Shown here piece after piece: positions 33,751 to 42,670 of a stretch of DNA of 64,000 nt. The notes beneath the pieces were generated by a model. It did no database searches. It had not been told where the DNA came from and was given only the letters and a program-made list of their open reading frames with translations. Position 1 is the first letter of the stretch. Every line of letters begins with the position of its first letter. Source of the DNA: Pigmentiphaga aceris (GTDB taxonomy: Bacteria; Pseudomonadota; Gammaproteobacteria; Burkholderiales; Burkholderiaceae_B); assembly GCF_008119665.1 (NCBI RefSeq), contig NZ_CP043046.1, positions 2,418,001 to 2,482,000 on the forward strand, given 5' to 3'. The position numbers and the translations under genes are program-made.

Positions 33751-34644
33751 CGACTGACCCAGCTTCGGCAGCAGGGCGTCGCGCATGAAGTCCTCGAAGT
33801 GAACCGACCCTGTGCTTTGCGCGCCTCTAGGCTGTTCCGCCCGAATCAATCCGCTGTTGATCCCGGCCACGACTTCGGTCATCAGCCCGATGATGTTCTC
33901 GGAAGCACCTGCCTCGCGCAGCGATTGGGCGAATGCTGCTTCGGTGATCTGCCGGAAGGGTAGATCGGGTCGGCCAATGGCTGCGCCGATCTTCTTTGTG
34001 ACCTCCAACAAGCTCAAGTCTTCTGCACCATGAAGCTCCTGCACGTGCTTGCCGCTGAAGTCCCGCAACAGCAGGTGTTCTGCGGCGGCTTGCGCGACGT
34101 CTTCCGTAGCGATCAGCGGCAGCTTCAGATCACCGTTGAAGGGGCTAAGCACCGCCCCATGGGACAGAATCGAATCCACAAACGGCAAGGTGTTTTCCAT
34201 GAAGTAGCCGGCGCGCAGGTTCATCACATGCAAGTCGTCATGACTGGACAACATCTGCTCCATGGCATGCAACCCCGCCACGGGGCCGTTGCCACGGAAC
34301 AAGCCTGCACCCCAGCTGCTTAACGCAACCACGTGTTGGACGGATGATGCGGCGAGCGCTTCCGACAGGGCGGCGATGATGCTGTCTTGAAACGCCCGGA
34401 AGTCGGGGCTGTCCAGCACATAGTTGGGTTGCAGCATGACCCACGCGGCGTCTGCGCCATGAAAGGCTTGTACAAGTGCCTGGGCGTCGGCGGGGTCTGC
34501 TTCAAAAGCCTGTGCGCCCAGGTCGACCAAGTCTTGCAGGCGGGCGGCGCTGCGCCCGATCACACGAACAGCTTTGCCTTGTTGCAGCAGATGGCGGGCG
34601 ATTTGCGAGCCGGTTCGGCTGGTGGCTCCGGTGATGACGTACAT
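33700..34644 (-). CDS. NmrA-like NAD(P)-binding protein (SDR, azoreductase-like)
   Basis: The 314-residue product has the Rossmann motif ITGATSRTGSQIARHLL at the N-terminus, GRSAARLQDL with basic residues suggesting NADP(H), VVALSSWGA and an extended substrate domain (NLRAGYFMENTLPF). It belongs to the NmrA/HSCARG-like atypical SDR group, which includes quinone and azo reductases and redox sensors. The start at 34644 follows AGGAAA. Its last 51 bp run antisense to the LysR 3' end. Confidence 0.85.
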   Translation of the reverse strand: MYVITGATSRTGSQIARHLLQQGKAVRVIGRSAARLQDLVDLGAQAFEADPADAQALVQAFHGADAAWVMLQPNYVLDSPDFRAFQDSIIAALSEALAASSVQHVVALSSWGAGLFRGNGPVAGLHAMEQMLSSHDDLHVMNLRAGYFMENTLPFVDSILSHGAVLSPFNGDLKLPLIATEDVAQAAAEHLLLRDFSGKHVQELHGAEDLSLLEVTKKIGAAIGRPDLPFRQITEAAFAQSLREAGASENIIGLMTEVVAGINSGLIRAEQPRGAQSTGSVHFEDFMRDALLPKLGQSSISPITGKRVLRHQLG

Positions 34645-34771
34645 GCAGTTTTCCTGGCGGTGTTGGACAGCCGCCAGACTAGGTCAGGGCGCGGCCGGCA
34701 TTGTTCGTCATGCATGAACACAGTTCGCCGCAATGGCGAACCTGCCTGGCCTTTTACTCTGCCCAACTCCC

Positions 34772-35179
34772 TTACCGCTGCACCATGCCTGCAAGCTCTG
34801 CCGCGCGGCTGGCGGTGGCATTCATGAAGCACACATTGGCGCTGACGCTGGCCAGCGTGCCGCCATTCGGATCTGCATAGAATTTGCAGTTGGCCTCCCG
34901 ATACTTCAGCCACATGCGCTGCACCTCGGTCAGCTGCTTTTTGCGCGCCGGGGTTTGCGCGTCCATCACGTTTTTGTAGGCCTCGTTGAGCGTTACGTCC
35001 TGGCGTTTGGTTTCCGCGCTGATGCAGTCTTGCATCTTGACGGTGACACCCCCTGAATTGTCCATGCACGCGGAATATTGCTTGCTGAGCAAGTCGTCGC
35101 CGTTGGCGGCGTGTGCGCCGATATGTGCGCCCATGGTGGTACTGAGTGCGAGTGCGCCAAGCAAAAGGTGAATACGCAA
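34772..35179 (-). CDS. LprI-like (DUF1311) exported protein, putative lysozyme inhibitor-type
   Basis: A signal peptide (about 1-24, ending AHA) precedes a DUF1311 domain: SACMDNSGGVTVKMQDCISA, then ETKRQDVTLNEAYK and QRMWLKYREANCKFYA. The four conserved cysteines in these segments would form disulfides in the periplasm. Mycobacterial LprI binds lysozyme; most family members have no tested function. It runs divergently from the ABC transporter operon. Confidence 0.85.
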   Translation of the reverse strand: MRIHLLLGALALSTTMGAHIGAHAANGDDLLSKQYSACMDNSGGVTVKMQDCISAETKRQDVTLNEAYKNVMDAQTPARKKQLTEVQRMWLKYREANCKFYADPNGGTLASVSANVCFMNATASRAAELAGMVQR

Positions 35180-35367
35180 GGTGTTGCTCCGTCGGAATGT
35201 AGCGATGGCAGCACTTCAGCAGCGTTCATGCCGCCCCGCTGAAACCAATGGTGAAGGCGCGCAGCGCAAGGATTCAGCCTTCAAGAATGCTGTCTTCAAC
35301 CTTCCGCCCCAAAAATTCCATCACGTCGGCCGGTTATTCTGTCCGTCCCGGCGCTACGAGAGTCCCC

Positions 35368-36033
35368 GTGCTAATTGTCGAGAACGTCTGCAAGTCTTTC
35401 ACCACCGCCCAAGGCGTGTTGCCGGTATTGCGCGGCGTTGACCTGGAACTGCCGCAGGGCCAGAGCCTTGCCCTGATGGGAGAATCGGGAAGCGGCAAAA
35501 GCACACTGCTGCACTTGGTGGCCGGGCTGGAACGGCCTGACAGCGGGCGCATTCTGGTCGATGGAGTGCCGCTCGATGGCCGCCGCGAAGCAGACTTGGC
35601 GCGCTGGCGGCGCGAAGGTATTGGCCTGGTGTTCCAGCAGTACAACCTGATCAGCAGCCTGACGGTGGCGTCGAACCTGGCTTTCCAGGCGCGACTGGCG
35701 GGGCGTCATGATCCGAAGTGGGTCGATTATCTGGCCGAGCGGCTGGGCCTGAGCAAGTTGTTGCAGCGCTACCCGGAACAGCTGTCTGGCGGGCAGCAGC
35801 AGCGCGTCGCCATCGGCCGGGCGCTTGCGGCAAAACCTGCGTTGGTGCTGGCTGACGAACCGACTGGCAGCCTGGACGAAGCCAGCAGCGAGGCTGTCAT
35901 TGCCTTGTTGCTGCAATTGGTGGCTGAAGCTGGCAGCAGCCTGCTGATGGTGACCCACAGCGCCTTGCTGGCGTCACGGCTGTCACGCAGTCTGCATCTG
36001 CATCTGGGCCTTGTCACCGCGCAGGACGCATGA
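35368..36033 (+). CDS. ABC transporter ATP-binding protein (MacB/LolD type)
   Basis: From GTG 35368 the product is 221 residues, the usual size for LolD/MacB-type ATPases. Motifs are Walker A GESGSGKST, Q-loop VFQQYNLI, signature LSGGQQQRVAIGRALA, Walker B LVLADEPTGSLDE and H-loop VTHS. The frame is open further upstream to 35248, so a longer N-terminus is possible but would not be family-like. The stop overlaps the permease ATG, and the third gene is an AttH-like lipoprotein, forming a lipoprotein- or envelope-related export operon. Confidence 0.88.
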   Translation: MLIVENVCKSFTTAQGVLPVLRGVDLELPQGQSLALMGESGSGKSTLLHLVAGLERPDSGRILVDGVPLDGRREADLARWRREGIGLVFQQYNLISSLTVASNLAFQARLAGRHDPKWVDYLAERLGLSKLLQRYPEQLSGGQQQRVAIGRALAAKPALVLADEPTGSLDEASSEAVIALLLQLVAEAGSSLLMVTHSALLASRLSRSLHLHLGLVTAQDA

Positions 36034-38513
36034 TGGCAACGCTGCGCATTACCCTTGCCGCGCTGCTGAGCCATTGGCGACGGCACCCGCTGCAGTTCTT
36101 CAGCATTCTTACCGGCCTGTGGCTGGCAACCGCTTTGTGGACCGGCGTGGAAGCGTTGAACAGCCAAGCGCGCGCCGATTACGCACGTGCCAGCGCAGTG
36201 CTCAGTGGGCCGTCGCAGGCGCAGATCGTGCCCAGCAAGGGCGAGCGTTTCGATCAAGCTGCTTATGTGCAGTTGCGCCAGCGTGGTTGGCAGGTGTCGC
36301 CCGTGCTGGAAGGGCGTGTGAGATTCGCCGGTGGCGAAGACACCGCACGCATACAGGTGCTGGGCATCGAACCACTGAGCCTGCCGCACGGCACATCTGT
36401 TGCCGGTCAGCCAGGCAGTTCGCTGGATCTGGGGCCGTTCATGGGCGAACCCGGCCAGTCGTGGATTGCGCCAGATACCCTGCAACGCCTGGGTTTCAAC
36501 GCGGGTGAACAACCCGTCACCACCGAGGGCAAGCGCTTGCCGCCCTTGCAGGTTCATCCCCAGTTGGCCCCGGGTGTGGTCATCATGGATATCGGGCACG
36601 CACAGACGCTGCTGCAAGCGCCAGGGCAGTTGTCGCGGCTGTTGCTCGGCACCGATTCCCTGACCAAGCAAGCCGAGCTGCCAAGCGATTTGGCCAGTCC
36701 GCTGGAAATACGCCAGTCTTCTGATAGCGGCGACCTGCAACGCCTGACCGACAGCTTCCACCTGAACCTGCGCGCCTTGGGCATGCTGGCCTTTATCGTC
36801 GGGCTGTTTATCGTCAACGCGGCCATCGGGCTGGCGCTTGAACAGCGCCGTGGCCTGTTGCGTACTTTGCGGGCGTGCGGCATCAGTCTGCGTAGTCTGA
36901 TCACGGCGCTGGCCATCGAGTTGGGCCTGTTTGCTGTACTCAGTGGTTTGGCAGGCGTGGCCAGCGGTTACCTGTTGGCCAGTGTGCTGCTGGGCAATGT
37001 CGCCGCCAGCCTGCGCGGCTTATACGGTGCCGAAGTGGCAGGGCAGCTCAGCTTGTCGCCACAGTGGTGGTTGGCAGGCATTGCCATCAGTCTGTTGGGT
37101 GCCTTGCTGGCCGGTGGCAGCAGCCTGGTGCGTGCGGCGCGCCTGCCGATTCTGGCGCTGGCACAGGCCCAGGCGTGGCGGCTGGCGCAAAGCGTGTGGT
37201 TGAAGCGGCAAGCCATGGTGTCGGTGCTGCTGGCCGTATTTGCAGCGCTGTGCTGGCGCGTTGGCGACAGCCTGCTCAGCGCATTGTTGATGCTGGGTGC
37301 CATCTTGTTGGCCGGGGCCTTGGCGCTGCCCGCGTTGCTGGACGGCGCGCTGGCGGTGTTGTCCCGCTACTGCCGCAGTCCGCTGTCCGAGTGGTTCGTG
37401 GCGGACAGTCGTCAGCAGTTGCCTGCCGTATCACTCGCCTTGATGGCCTTGTTGCTGGCCTTGGCCGCAAGCGTTGGCGTGGGCAGCATGACGGAAGGTT
37501 TTCGCAAGACCTTCATTGGTTGGCTGGACCAGCGTTTGTCTGCCGATCTTTATCTGACGCCGCGTGACACCGCGCAGTCGCTGGAGATCAGTACGTGGCT
37601 GAAGACCCAGCCGGGCGTCACGCTGGTGTTGCCACGTTGGCATATCGATCAACGTCTGCAAGGCTGGCCGGTGCAGGTGGAAGGGGTGGTCGACGACCCC
37701 AGCTACCGCAGGCAGTGGCCGCTGCTGTCGCAGACCACCGGCGCGTGGTCGCAACTGGCTGCGGGGCAGGGCACGATGCTGAGCGAGCAGTTCGCCAGGC
37801 GCTTGAAGCTGGACTTGGGCGATACCGTGAAGGTACCCGCCGTGGATGGTGAGAAAACGCTGACAGTGGTGGGCTTGTACGCGGACTACGGCAATCCGCG
37901 CGGGCACATGCTGCTGAACGCAGACTGGTTGCGTCGATATTGGCCAGATGCCACCTTGGCCAATCTGGGTGTGCATGTCATGCCAGACCAGATGAACCCG
38001 CTGCGCGCGCAGCTTGAACAGCGCTTTGGTCTGGACAGCACCCGCCTGATCGACCAGACCTCGCTGAAACGCTGGTCTACCGAGGTGTTCGAACGCACGT
38101 TTGCGGCCACCGGTGCGCTCAATGCGCTGACCTTGGCGGTGGCGGGCATTGCCTTGTTCATCAGCCTGCTGACACTTGGGCATAGCCGCTTGGCGCAATT
38201 GGCACCGCTGTGGGCCTTGGGTGTCAATCGTGGGCGGCTGGGTTGGTTGAGTCTGGGGCAGACCTTGATGCTGGCTGGTCTTACCGTGCTGCTGGCCATG
38301 CCGCTGGGCCTGTTGTTGGCGTGGTGCATGGTGGCGGTGCTGAACGTGCAGGCCTTTGGGTGGCGATTGCCCTTGCAGATATTCCCCGACCAGTTGTTGC
38401 GACTGGGTTTGCTGGGCCTGTTCACCAGCCTGTTGGCCGCAGCCGGCCCCTTGTGGCAGGTGGCGCGTCGCCAGCCCGCAGATTTGTTGAGGCAGTTTGC
38501 CGATGAGCGTTGA
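36030..38513 (+). CDS. FtsX-like ABC transporter permease, double-module (827 aa)
   Basis: This large permease has an N-terminal helix (about 25-45), an extracytoplasmic MacB_PCD-like domain (about 50-245), then membrane helices at about 250-420 and, after a second extracytoplasmic domain (about 480-690), further helices 695-810. It resembles a fused pair of FtsX modules, so one polypeptide may do the work of a LolCE-type heterodimer. Start ATG 36030 overlaps the ATPase stop; the second in-frame ATG at 36033 is equally possible. The AttH-like gene starts 11 bp before its stop. Confidence 0.85.
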   Translation: MMATLRITLAALLSHWRRHPLQFFSILTGLWLATALWTGVEALNSQARADYARASAVLSGPSQAQIVPSKGERFDQAAYVQLRQRGWQVSPVLEGRVRFAGGEDTARIQVLGIEPLSLPHGTSVAGQPGSSLDLGPFMGEPGQSWIAPDTLQRLGFNAGEQPVTTEGKRLPPLQVHPQLAPGVVIMDIGHAQTLLQAPGQLSRLLLGTDSLTKQAELPSDLASPLEIRQSSDSGDLQRLTDSFHLNLRALGMLAFIVGLFIVNAAIGLALEQRRGLLRTLRACGISLRSLITALAIELGLFAVLSGLAGVASGYLLASVLLGNVAASLRGLYGAEVAGQLSLSPQWWLAGIAISLLGALLAGGSSLVRAARLPILALAQAQAWRLAQSVWLKRQAMVSVLLAVFAALCWRVGDSLLSALLMLGAILLAGALALPALLDGALAVLSRYCRSPLSEWFVADSRQQLPAVSLALMALLLALAASVGVGSMTEGFRKTFIGWLDQRLSADLYLTPRDTAQSLEISTWLKTQPGVTLVLPRWHIDQRLQGWPVQVEGVVDDPSYRRQWPLLSQTTGAWSQLAAGQGTMLSEQFARRLKLDLGDTVKVPAVDGEKTLTVVGLYADYGNPRGHMLLNADWLRRYWPDATLANLGVHVMPDQMNPLRAQLEQRFGLDSTRLIDQTSLKRWSTEVFERTFAATGALNALTLAVAGIALFISLLTLGHSRLAQLAPLWALGVNRGRLGWLSLGQTLMLAGLTVLLAMPLGLLLAWCMVAVLNVQAFGWRLPLQIFPDQLLRLGLLGLFTSLLAAAGPLWQVARRQPADLLRQFADER

Positions 38514-39618
38514 TATGTTGATGCGTGGATCGACAAGATCCCTGCGGGGTTTCGGGCTGTGCCTGATCTTGCTGGCAAGCCTGCTGTTGGGAGCGTGCGG
38601 TGACAAGTCTGCGCCGTCCAGTGGGTTTGCCGGGCTGGGCCAGGAGGCCGGCGACTTCAACAAGGTCGAACGTGGTCGGGTGCTGCAATTCCCGGTCGAT
38701 CATGGGCAGCACGATGGCTATCGCATCGAGTGGTGGTACATCACGGCCAACTTGAAAGATGAGGCTGGCCAGGACTGGGGTGTGCAGTGGACGCTGTTCC
38801 GTTCTGCCTTGCGCCCGGGTCAGGAACAGGCCGGCTGGAACAGTCCGAACGTCTGGATGGGGCACGCGGCCCTGAGCAGCCCGAACGGCCATCAGTTTGC
38901 GGAAACCTTGGCGCGTGGCGGCGTGGGGCAAGCTGGTGTCGAGGCCCAGCCCTTCAAGGCCTGGATCGATGATTGGGCGCTGCAAAGCACGGGTGGCGAG
39001 GGCATTGACCAGCTTCAGATGCGGGCTGCGGGCAAGGATTTCCGTTATCAGCTGGAACTGCTTGCCCAGGGGCCGCTGGTGCAGCACGGCGATCAGGGAT
39101 ACAGCGAAAAATCAGGGCAGGGGCAGGCTTCTTACTACTACAGTCAACCGTTCTACCAGGTGAAAGGCGAGGTCGAACGCGACGGGAAAAAGCACCGGGT
39201 TAGAGGCCAGGCCTGGCTGGATCGCGAATGGAGCAGCCAGCCTTTGTCCAAGTCGCAGCAGGGCTGGGACTGGTTCTCGCTGCACCTGGATAGCGGTGCG
39301 AAGGTAATGCTGTTCCAGGTGCGTCAGTCAGACGGCAAGCCTTACCGTGCGGGGACCTGGATCACGCCAGACGGCAAAGCGCAGCCTTTGCGCGGCGACC
39401 AGATTTTGCTGACCGATCAGGCTACGACCACGCAGGACAACCAGCGCAAAGTGCCTACCCGCTGGCGGGTGCAAATTCCCGACTTCAAGCTTGATGTGCA
39501 GACCGAGGCGATCCAGCCACGCGCGTGGATGGGGACATCGTTTGCGTACTGGGAGGGGCCGGTCAGCCTGACAGGCAGTGCTGGTGGGCGTGGGTATCTG
39601 GAGATGACGGGGTACTGA
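38503..39618 (+). CDS. AttH/CrtC-like lipocalin-domain lipoprotein
   Basis: The product has a lipoprotein signal (LLGACGDK, Cys about residue 32) and two lipocalin-like halves with the AttH/hydroxyneurosporene-synthase features: RIEWWYITANL, QWTLFRSAL, MGHAALS, YYYSQPFY and GQAWLDREWSSQPL, GWDWFSLHL. AttH-type genes sit beside an ABC-FtsX transporter in several proteobacteria, as here, but the transported substance is not known to me. The ATG at 38503 overlaps the permease 3' end by 11 bp, so translation is coupled. Confidence 0.85.
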   Translation: MSVDMLMRGSTRSLRGFGLCLILLASLLLGACGDKSAPSSGFAGLGQEAGDFNKVERGRVLQFPVDHGQHDGYRIEWWYITANLKDEAGQDWGVQWTLFRSALRPGQEQAGWNSPNVWMGHAALSSPNGHQFAETLARGGVGQAGVEAQPFKAWIDDWALQSTGGEGIDQLQMRAAGKDFRYQLELLAQGPLVQHGDQGYSEKSGQGQASYYYSQPFYQVKGEVERDGKKHRVRGQAWLDREWSSQPLSKSQQGWDWFSLHLDSGAKVMLFQVRQSDGKPYRAGTWITPDGKAQPLRGDQILLTDQATTTQDNQRKVPTRWRVQIPDFKLDVQTEAIQPRAWMGTSFAYWEGPVSLTGSAGGRGYLEMTGY

Positions 39619-39676
39619 TCAGAGAAAATCGCAATCGGAAGGAAAGGCAGAAAGAACCGCGAACGAACGCCGATCT

Positions 39677-40171
39677 TCAGACCGCCCCGAATTGCCGCAG
39701 ACCCACCCAGACTATCGCAACACACAGCACTGCCAACAGCACTTGCGCGACGCGTTTGGCAACACTGGTCTGCGGCACCGCACCGGGTGCAAGGGAAGGG
39801 TCTGTCATCGTTTGGCGAGCCGGGGACGCGCCTATTTCGCTCGTTGCGGCGCTCTGACTCTCCGCCGCAGCCATGGCCGTGACCTGCTCAAGCAATTGCT
39901 TCAGATTGCCATCCGCGTCCATACCCTTGCGCAGGCTTTCAATCCGCTCGCGGTCAGCCGCCGGCACCGCGTCCATGCTGTCGTACCAAGTACCGTTGAC
40001 CAGCACTGACCCGTCCTTGATCTCTGCCGAGAATGTGTCATTGGGGCCTGCGCCGTTCCCCTTGGACTCGAACTTTTCAACGCTGCCTTGCCGCGAGGAT
40101 GACAGTCCGTTGATATTCCAGCTTCGGGTCGTGGTGACTGTCATGCGTCGGGTGAATGGTTCGTCGGCCAT
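39677..40171 (-). CDS. Tail-anchored-type hypothetical protein, 164 aa
   Basis: No family is recognised. The N-terminal 130 residues are hydrophilic, with GNGAGPNDTFSAEIKDGSVL then VNGTWYDSMDAVPAAD, a segment like a small beta unit. The only hydrophobic stretch (VAQVLLAVLCVAIVWVGL, about 140-157) is at the C-terminus. It converges with the AttH-like gene; 59 bp separate the stops. Confidence 0.65.
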   Translation of the reverse strand: MADEPFTRRMTVTTTRSWNINGLSSSRQGSVEKFESKGNGAGPNDTFSAEIKDGSVLVNGTWYDSMDAVPAADRERIESLRKGMDADGNLKQLLEQVTAMAAAESQSAATSEIGASPARQTMTDPSLAPGAVPQTSVAKRVAQVLLAVLCVAIVWVGLRQFGAV

Positions 40172-40343
40172 GGGGCAAGACCTTCAATAAAATCGTGTGG
40201 GCTGGCGACAGGATATCGCGCCGCTTGTGCAGGGATGTTGTGCAGCTAAGTTGTGTAGTTATTTTGCGTAAGTAAGCATGCTGACATGCGTGCTGTGACG
40301 GTCAACGAAGTGAGCGGGTGTCAGGACATCGACAATCCGGCCC

Positions 40344-40757
40344 ATGCATCCCAATCATCCCCTTGATGCGGCCTCGCACCGCAACCCGTATCCCTATTAC
40401 CGGCATCTGTTGACCCGCGCGCCGCTGGTCTACAACGATGATCTGCGCCTGTGGATCGCCGCGCGATCATCGACTGTCTACGAGATATTCGAGCACCCGG
40501 CGTGTCGCGTCCGGCCAGCCTCCGAGCCGGTTCCCTTGAGGCTTGATCGACCGCAGCGGCGCATATTCGGTTTTGGCCGGGGTGCCCATGCCTGCCCGGG
40601 GCAGTTACTGGCCACCAATATCGTCAGCACCGCGCTGGCGGTCTTGTTAGATAAGCTGGACGAACAGGACTTGGCGCACCTGAATTGGCATTACCTGCCT
40701 TACTCCAATGGCCGTCTTCCGCAATTTACGGCCGCCAAGCCCCGATGGCCGCTATGA
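40344..40757 (+). pseudogene. Cytochrome P450 with large internal in-frame deletion
   Basis: The 137-codon frame joins a P450 N-terminus (NPYPYYRHLLTRAPLVYNDD, then LRLWIAARSSTVYEIFEHPA) to a P450 C-terminus with the heme loop FGFGRGAHACPG, Cys84, and LATNIVSTALAVLLD. About 270 residues, including the I helix and the ExxR motif, are missing; the join falls near residues 62-68 after RPASEPVPL. The reading frame is intact across the join. A folded, active P450 is impossible, so this is a deletion pseudogene. It precedes osmC closely. Confidence 0.85.
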
Positions 40758-40785
40758 TTCCAGCTCATCCCACCGGAGCGCTTCT

Positions 40786-41262
40786 GTGCACGAATACACC
40801 GCCAATGTCGTCTGGTCGCGTGGCGATCAGCATTTTCTGGACAATCGCTACAGCCGTCGTCACCTGATTTCGTTCGATAGCGGTGTGGAAATTCCGGGGT
40901 CATCATCCCCGCATGTCGTGCCCTTGCCGATGTCGGACGAAACGGCTGTAGACCCGGAAGAGACCTTTGTTGCGTCCCTGGCCAGCTGCCACATGCTGTG
41001 GTTCCTGGGCATCGCCGCCAAGCGTAAGTTCTGTGTGGATCGCTATGTCGATCATGCCAGCGGCATGATGGGGGCCAACGCGCAGGGCAAGGTGGCGATG
41101 TTGTCGGTAACGCTGCGCCCGGAAGTCAGTTTCTCTGGCGAGCGCCAACCTGATCGCGCGCAGCTGGATGCCATGCATCACCAGGCGCACGAGCAGTGTT
41201 TCATTGCCAATTCGGTGCTGACCGACGTGCGCTGCGAGCCAGTGCTGCCTTCTGCTGCTTGA
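40786..41262 (+). CDS. OsmC-family peroxiredoxin-like protein
   Basis: From GTG 40786 (GGAG eight bases upstream) the product has 158 residues, typical of OsmC. It has the two redox cysteines: one in ASLASCHMLWFL and the other in HEQCFIANSVLTDVR. OsmC reduces organic hydroperoxides with lipoyl or thiol reductants in the cytoplasm. The longer 184-codon frame begins inside the P450 remnant and is not used. The palindrome CTGTCATATGACAG at 41278-41291 lies just after the stop. Confidence 0.9.
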   Translation: MHEYTANVVWSRGDQHFLDNRYSRRHLISFDSGVEIPGSSSPHVVPLPMSDETAVDPEETFVASLASCHMLWFLGIAAKRKFCVDRYVDHASGMMGANAQGKVAMLSVTLRPEVSFSGERQPDRAQLDAMHHQAHEQCFIANSVLTDVRCEPVLPSAA

Positions 41263-41430
41263 TGGCACCACATGACACTGTCATATGACAGCCTGATTGC
41301 GTTGATGGCACTTTGATTTTATTTATCCCTGTCAGTTCTGGCAGGGTTTCCGCAGGTCTGGCCCGGAAGCGCCACCTATCAAGAGCTGGTTATATAAAAA
41401 TCGGCGGGCCTTGATAATGGTGCTCCCGCT

Positions 41431-42615
41431 TTGATTTCCACGATTCTCGAATGGTCGATCCCGCTGGCATTCTGGTTGTCGGGGATCGGCTTTTTCATTC
41501 TCAGCAAATTCGGTTTTGATACACGCCGCTGGGCGTCGGCGTTTTGTCTGCTGGGAACCGGCTATGGGTTGATGACGTATCGGCTGGATCATTGGTCAAT
41601 CTTCAAGCCGTTGCTTGAAGACTTGTTCCTGATGCTGGGCACGGTGGGCATGACGGCTGCGTTATCGCACCGGTTTGCAGCGAAGCCCAAGTGGCGAATC
41701 AAGGCCGGGATCATCGCGGCATCTATCGCCGGAGCCGCTTGGTGTCTGGCGGTCTGGCACAGCGTCCGTCTGGAAACCTTTGCCATACAAAGCGGCTGTG
41801 TGCTGATCGTGCTGACAGCATTGTTGTCCCGGGATGCGCGCCCGCTGAGCAAGGGCGACCGGGTGCTGTACGTGACTTTTGCGGTGGTCTGCGCGGCCTT
41901 GTTCCTGGAATGTGTAGGGTATTTGTTTGCGCCAGAAATGGGGCATAAAACAGGTGCCTGGCGGGCATCGATCTGGGGCTTCATGATGCAGCTGACGGGC
42001 GGAATCATCGCGGTCAGCCTGAGCTTTGCCATCTTGCTGGCGGTCAGTCTGGACGTGATGGACAGACTGCGCCTGGTGTCTCAAACCGATGCGTTGACCG
42101 GTCTGTTGAACCGTAGTGGCATGGAAGAGGCCTGTACGCGGCTGCGTAAATCAGCGCGTGGAAAGCTGCCGCTGGCAGTCATTCGTGTGGATCTGGACCA
42201 ATTCAAGCGGATCAATGACAGTTTCGGGCACGAGGCCGGCGACACCGTGATCGTGCGCATGGCGCAGCTCTTGAAACTCGCGGTGGATTCTCGGGGCGAA
42301 GCCGGGCGGACAGGTGCCGATGATTTTGTCGTGATCGTGCAGGATCACGATCTGGAGGCCGCAGCGGCGCTGGCGAACCGGGTGAAGAACGCGTTTTCGC
42401 ACATTGTCTGGCCGTTTGACCCACTGGGTGCTGGCCGGACAGCCAGCTTTGGCATCACCATGTTTGCGCCTGAGGACACCTGCGCGACGGTAACGGCGCG
42501 TGCCGAAGCCATGCTCTATCTGGCCAAGCATTCCGGCCGCAATCGCGTGATGTACCACGAGACGTCTGAGCAAGCGCCGGTGATCTCGGGCGGTTCTGCC
42601 TCGGCGCGTACCTGA
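41431..42615 (+). CDS. Membrane GGDEF-domain protein with degenerate active-site motif (GADDF)
   Basis: About seven hydrophobic helices (residues 5-215) precede a GGDEF domain (about 225-375) with DALTGLLNRSGMEEA, VDLDQFKRINDSFGHEAGD and AEAMLYLAKHSGRNRV. The motif itself reads TGADDF (Gly295-Phe299 in GADDF): second Gly is Ala and Glu is Asp. Such changes usually impair cyclase activity, so the protein may be inactive or act as a GTP/c-di-GMP sensor. The only in-frame start is TTG 41431. It converges with an HD-GYP/hybrid kinase operon. Confidence 0.8.
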   Translation: MISTILEWSIPLAFWLSGIGFFILSKFGFDTRRWASAFCLLGTGYGLMTYRLDHWSIFKPLLEDLFLMLGTVGMTAALSHRFAAKPKWRIKAGIIAASIAGAAWCLAVWHSVRLETFAIQSGCVLIVLTALLSRDARPLSKGDRVLYVTFAVVCAALFLECVGYLFAPEMGHKTGAWRASIWGFMMQLTGGIIAVSLSFAILLAVSLDVMDRLRLVSQTDALTGLLNRSGMEEACTRLRKSARGKLPLAVIRVDLDQFKRINDSFGHEAGDTVIVRMAQLLKLAVDSRGEAGRTGADDFVVIVQDHDLEAAAALANRVKNAFSHIVWPFDPLGAGRTASFGITMFAPEDTCATVTARAEAMLYLAKHSGRNRVMYHETSEQAPVISGGSASART

Positions 42616-42623
42616 CGGCATGT

Positions 42624-42662
42624 ATGGATAACATGCATGGACAACATGCACGGGCAATATGC
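42624..42662. repeat. Three 13-bp tandem imperfect repeats
   Basis: ATGGATAACATGC (42624-42636), ATGGACAACATGC (42637-42649) and ACGGGCAATATGC (42650-42662) lie between the convergent stops of the GGDEF and HD-GYP genes. They may be a short slippage product; no function is evident. Confidence 0.6.
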
Positions 42663-42670
42663 AGCGCTTC

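Noticed and set aside
37431..38663. 410-codon minus-strand frame
   Set aside because: Antisense to the FtsX permease and the start of the AttH-like gene, both well supported.
42624..42662. CRISPR or repeat-protein locus
   Set aside because: Only three adjacent 13-bp units without spacers; no Cas genes in the window.
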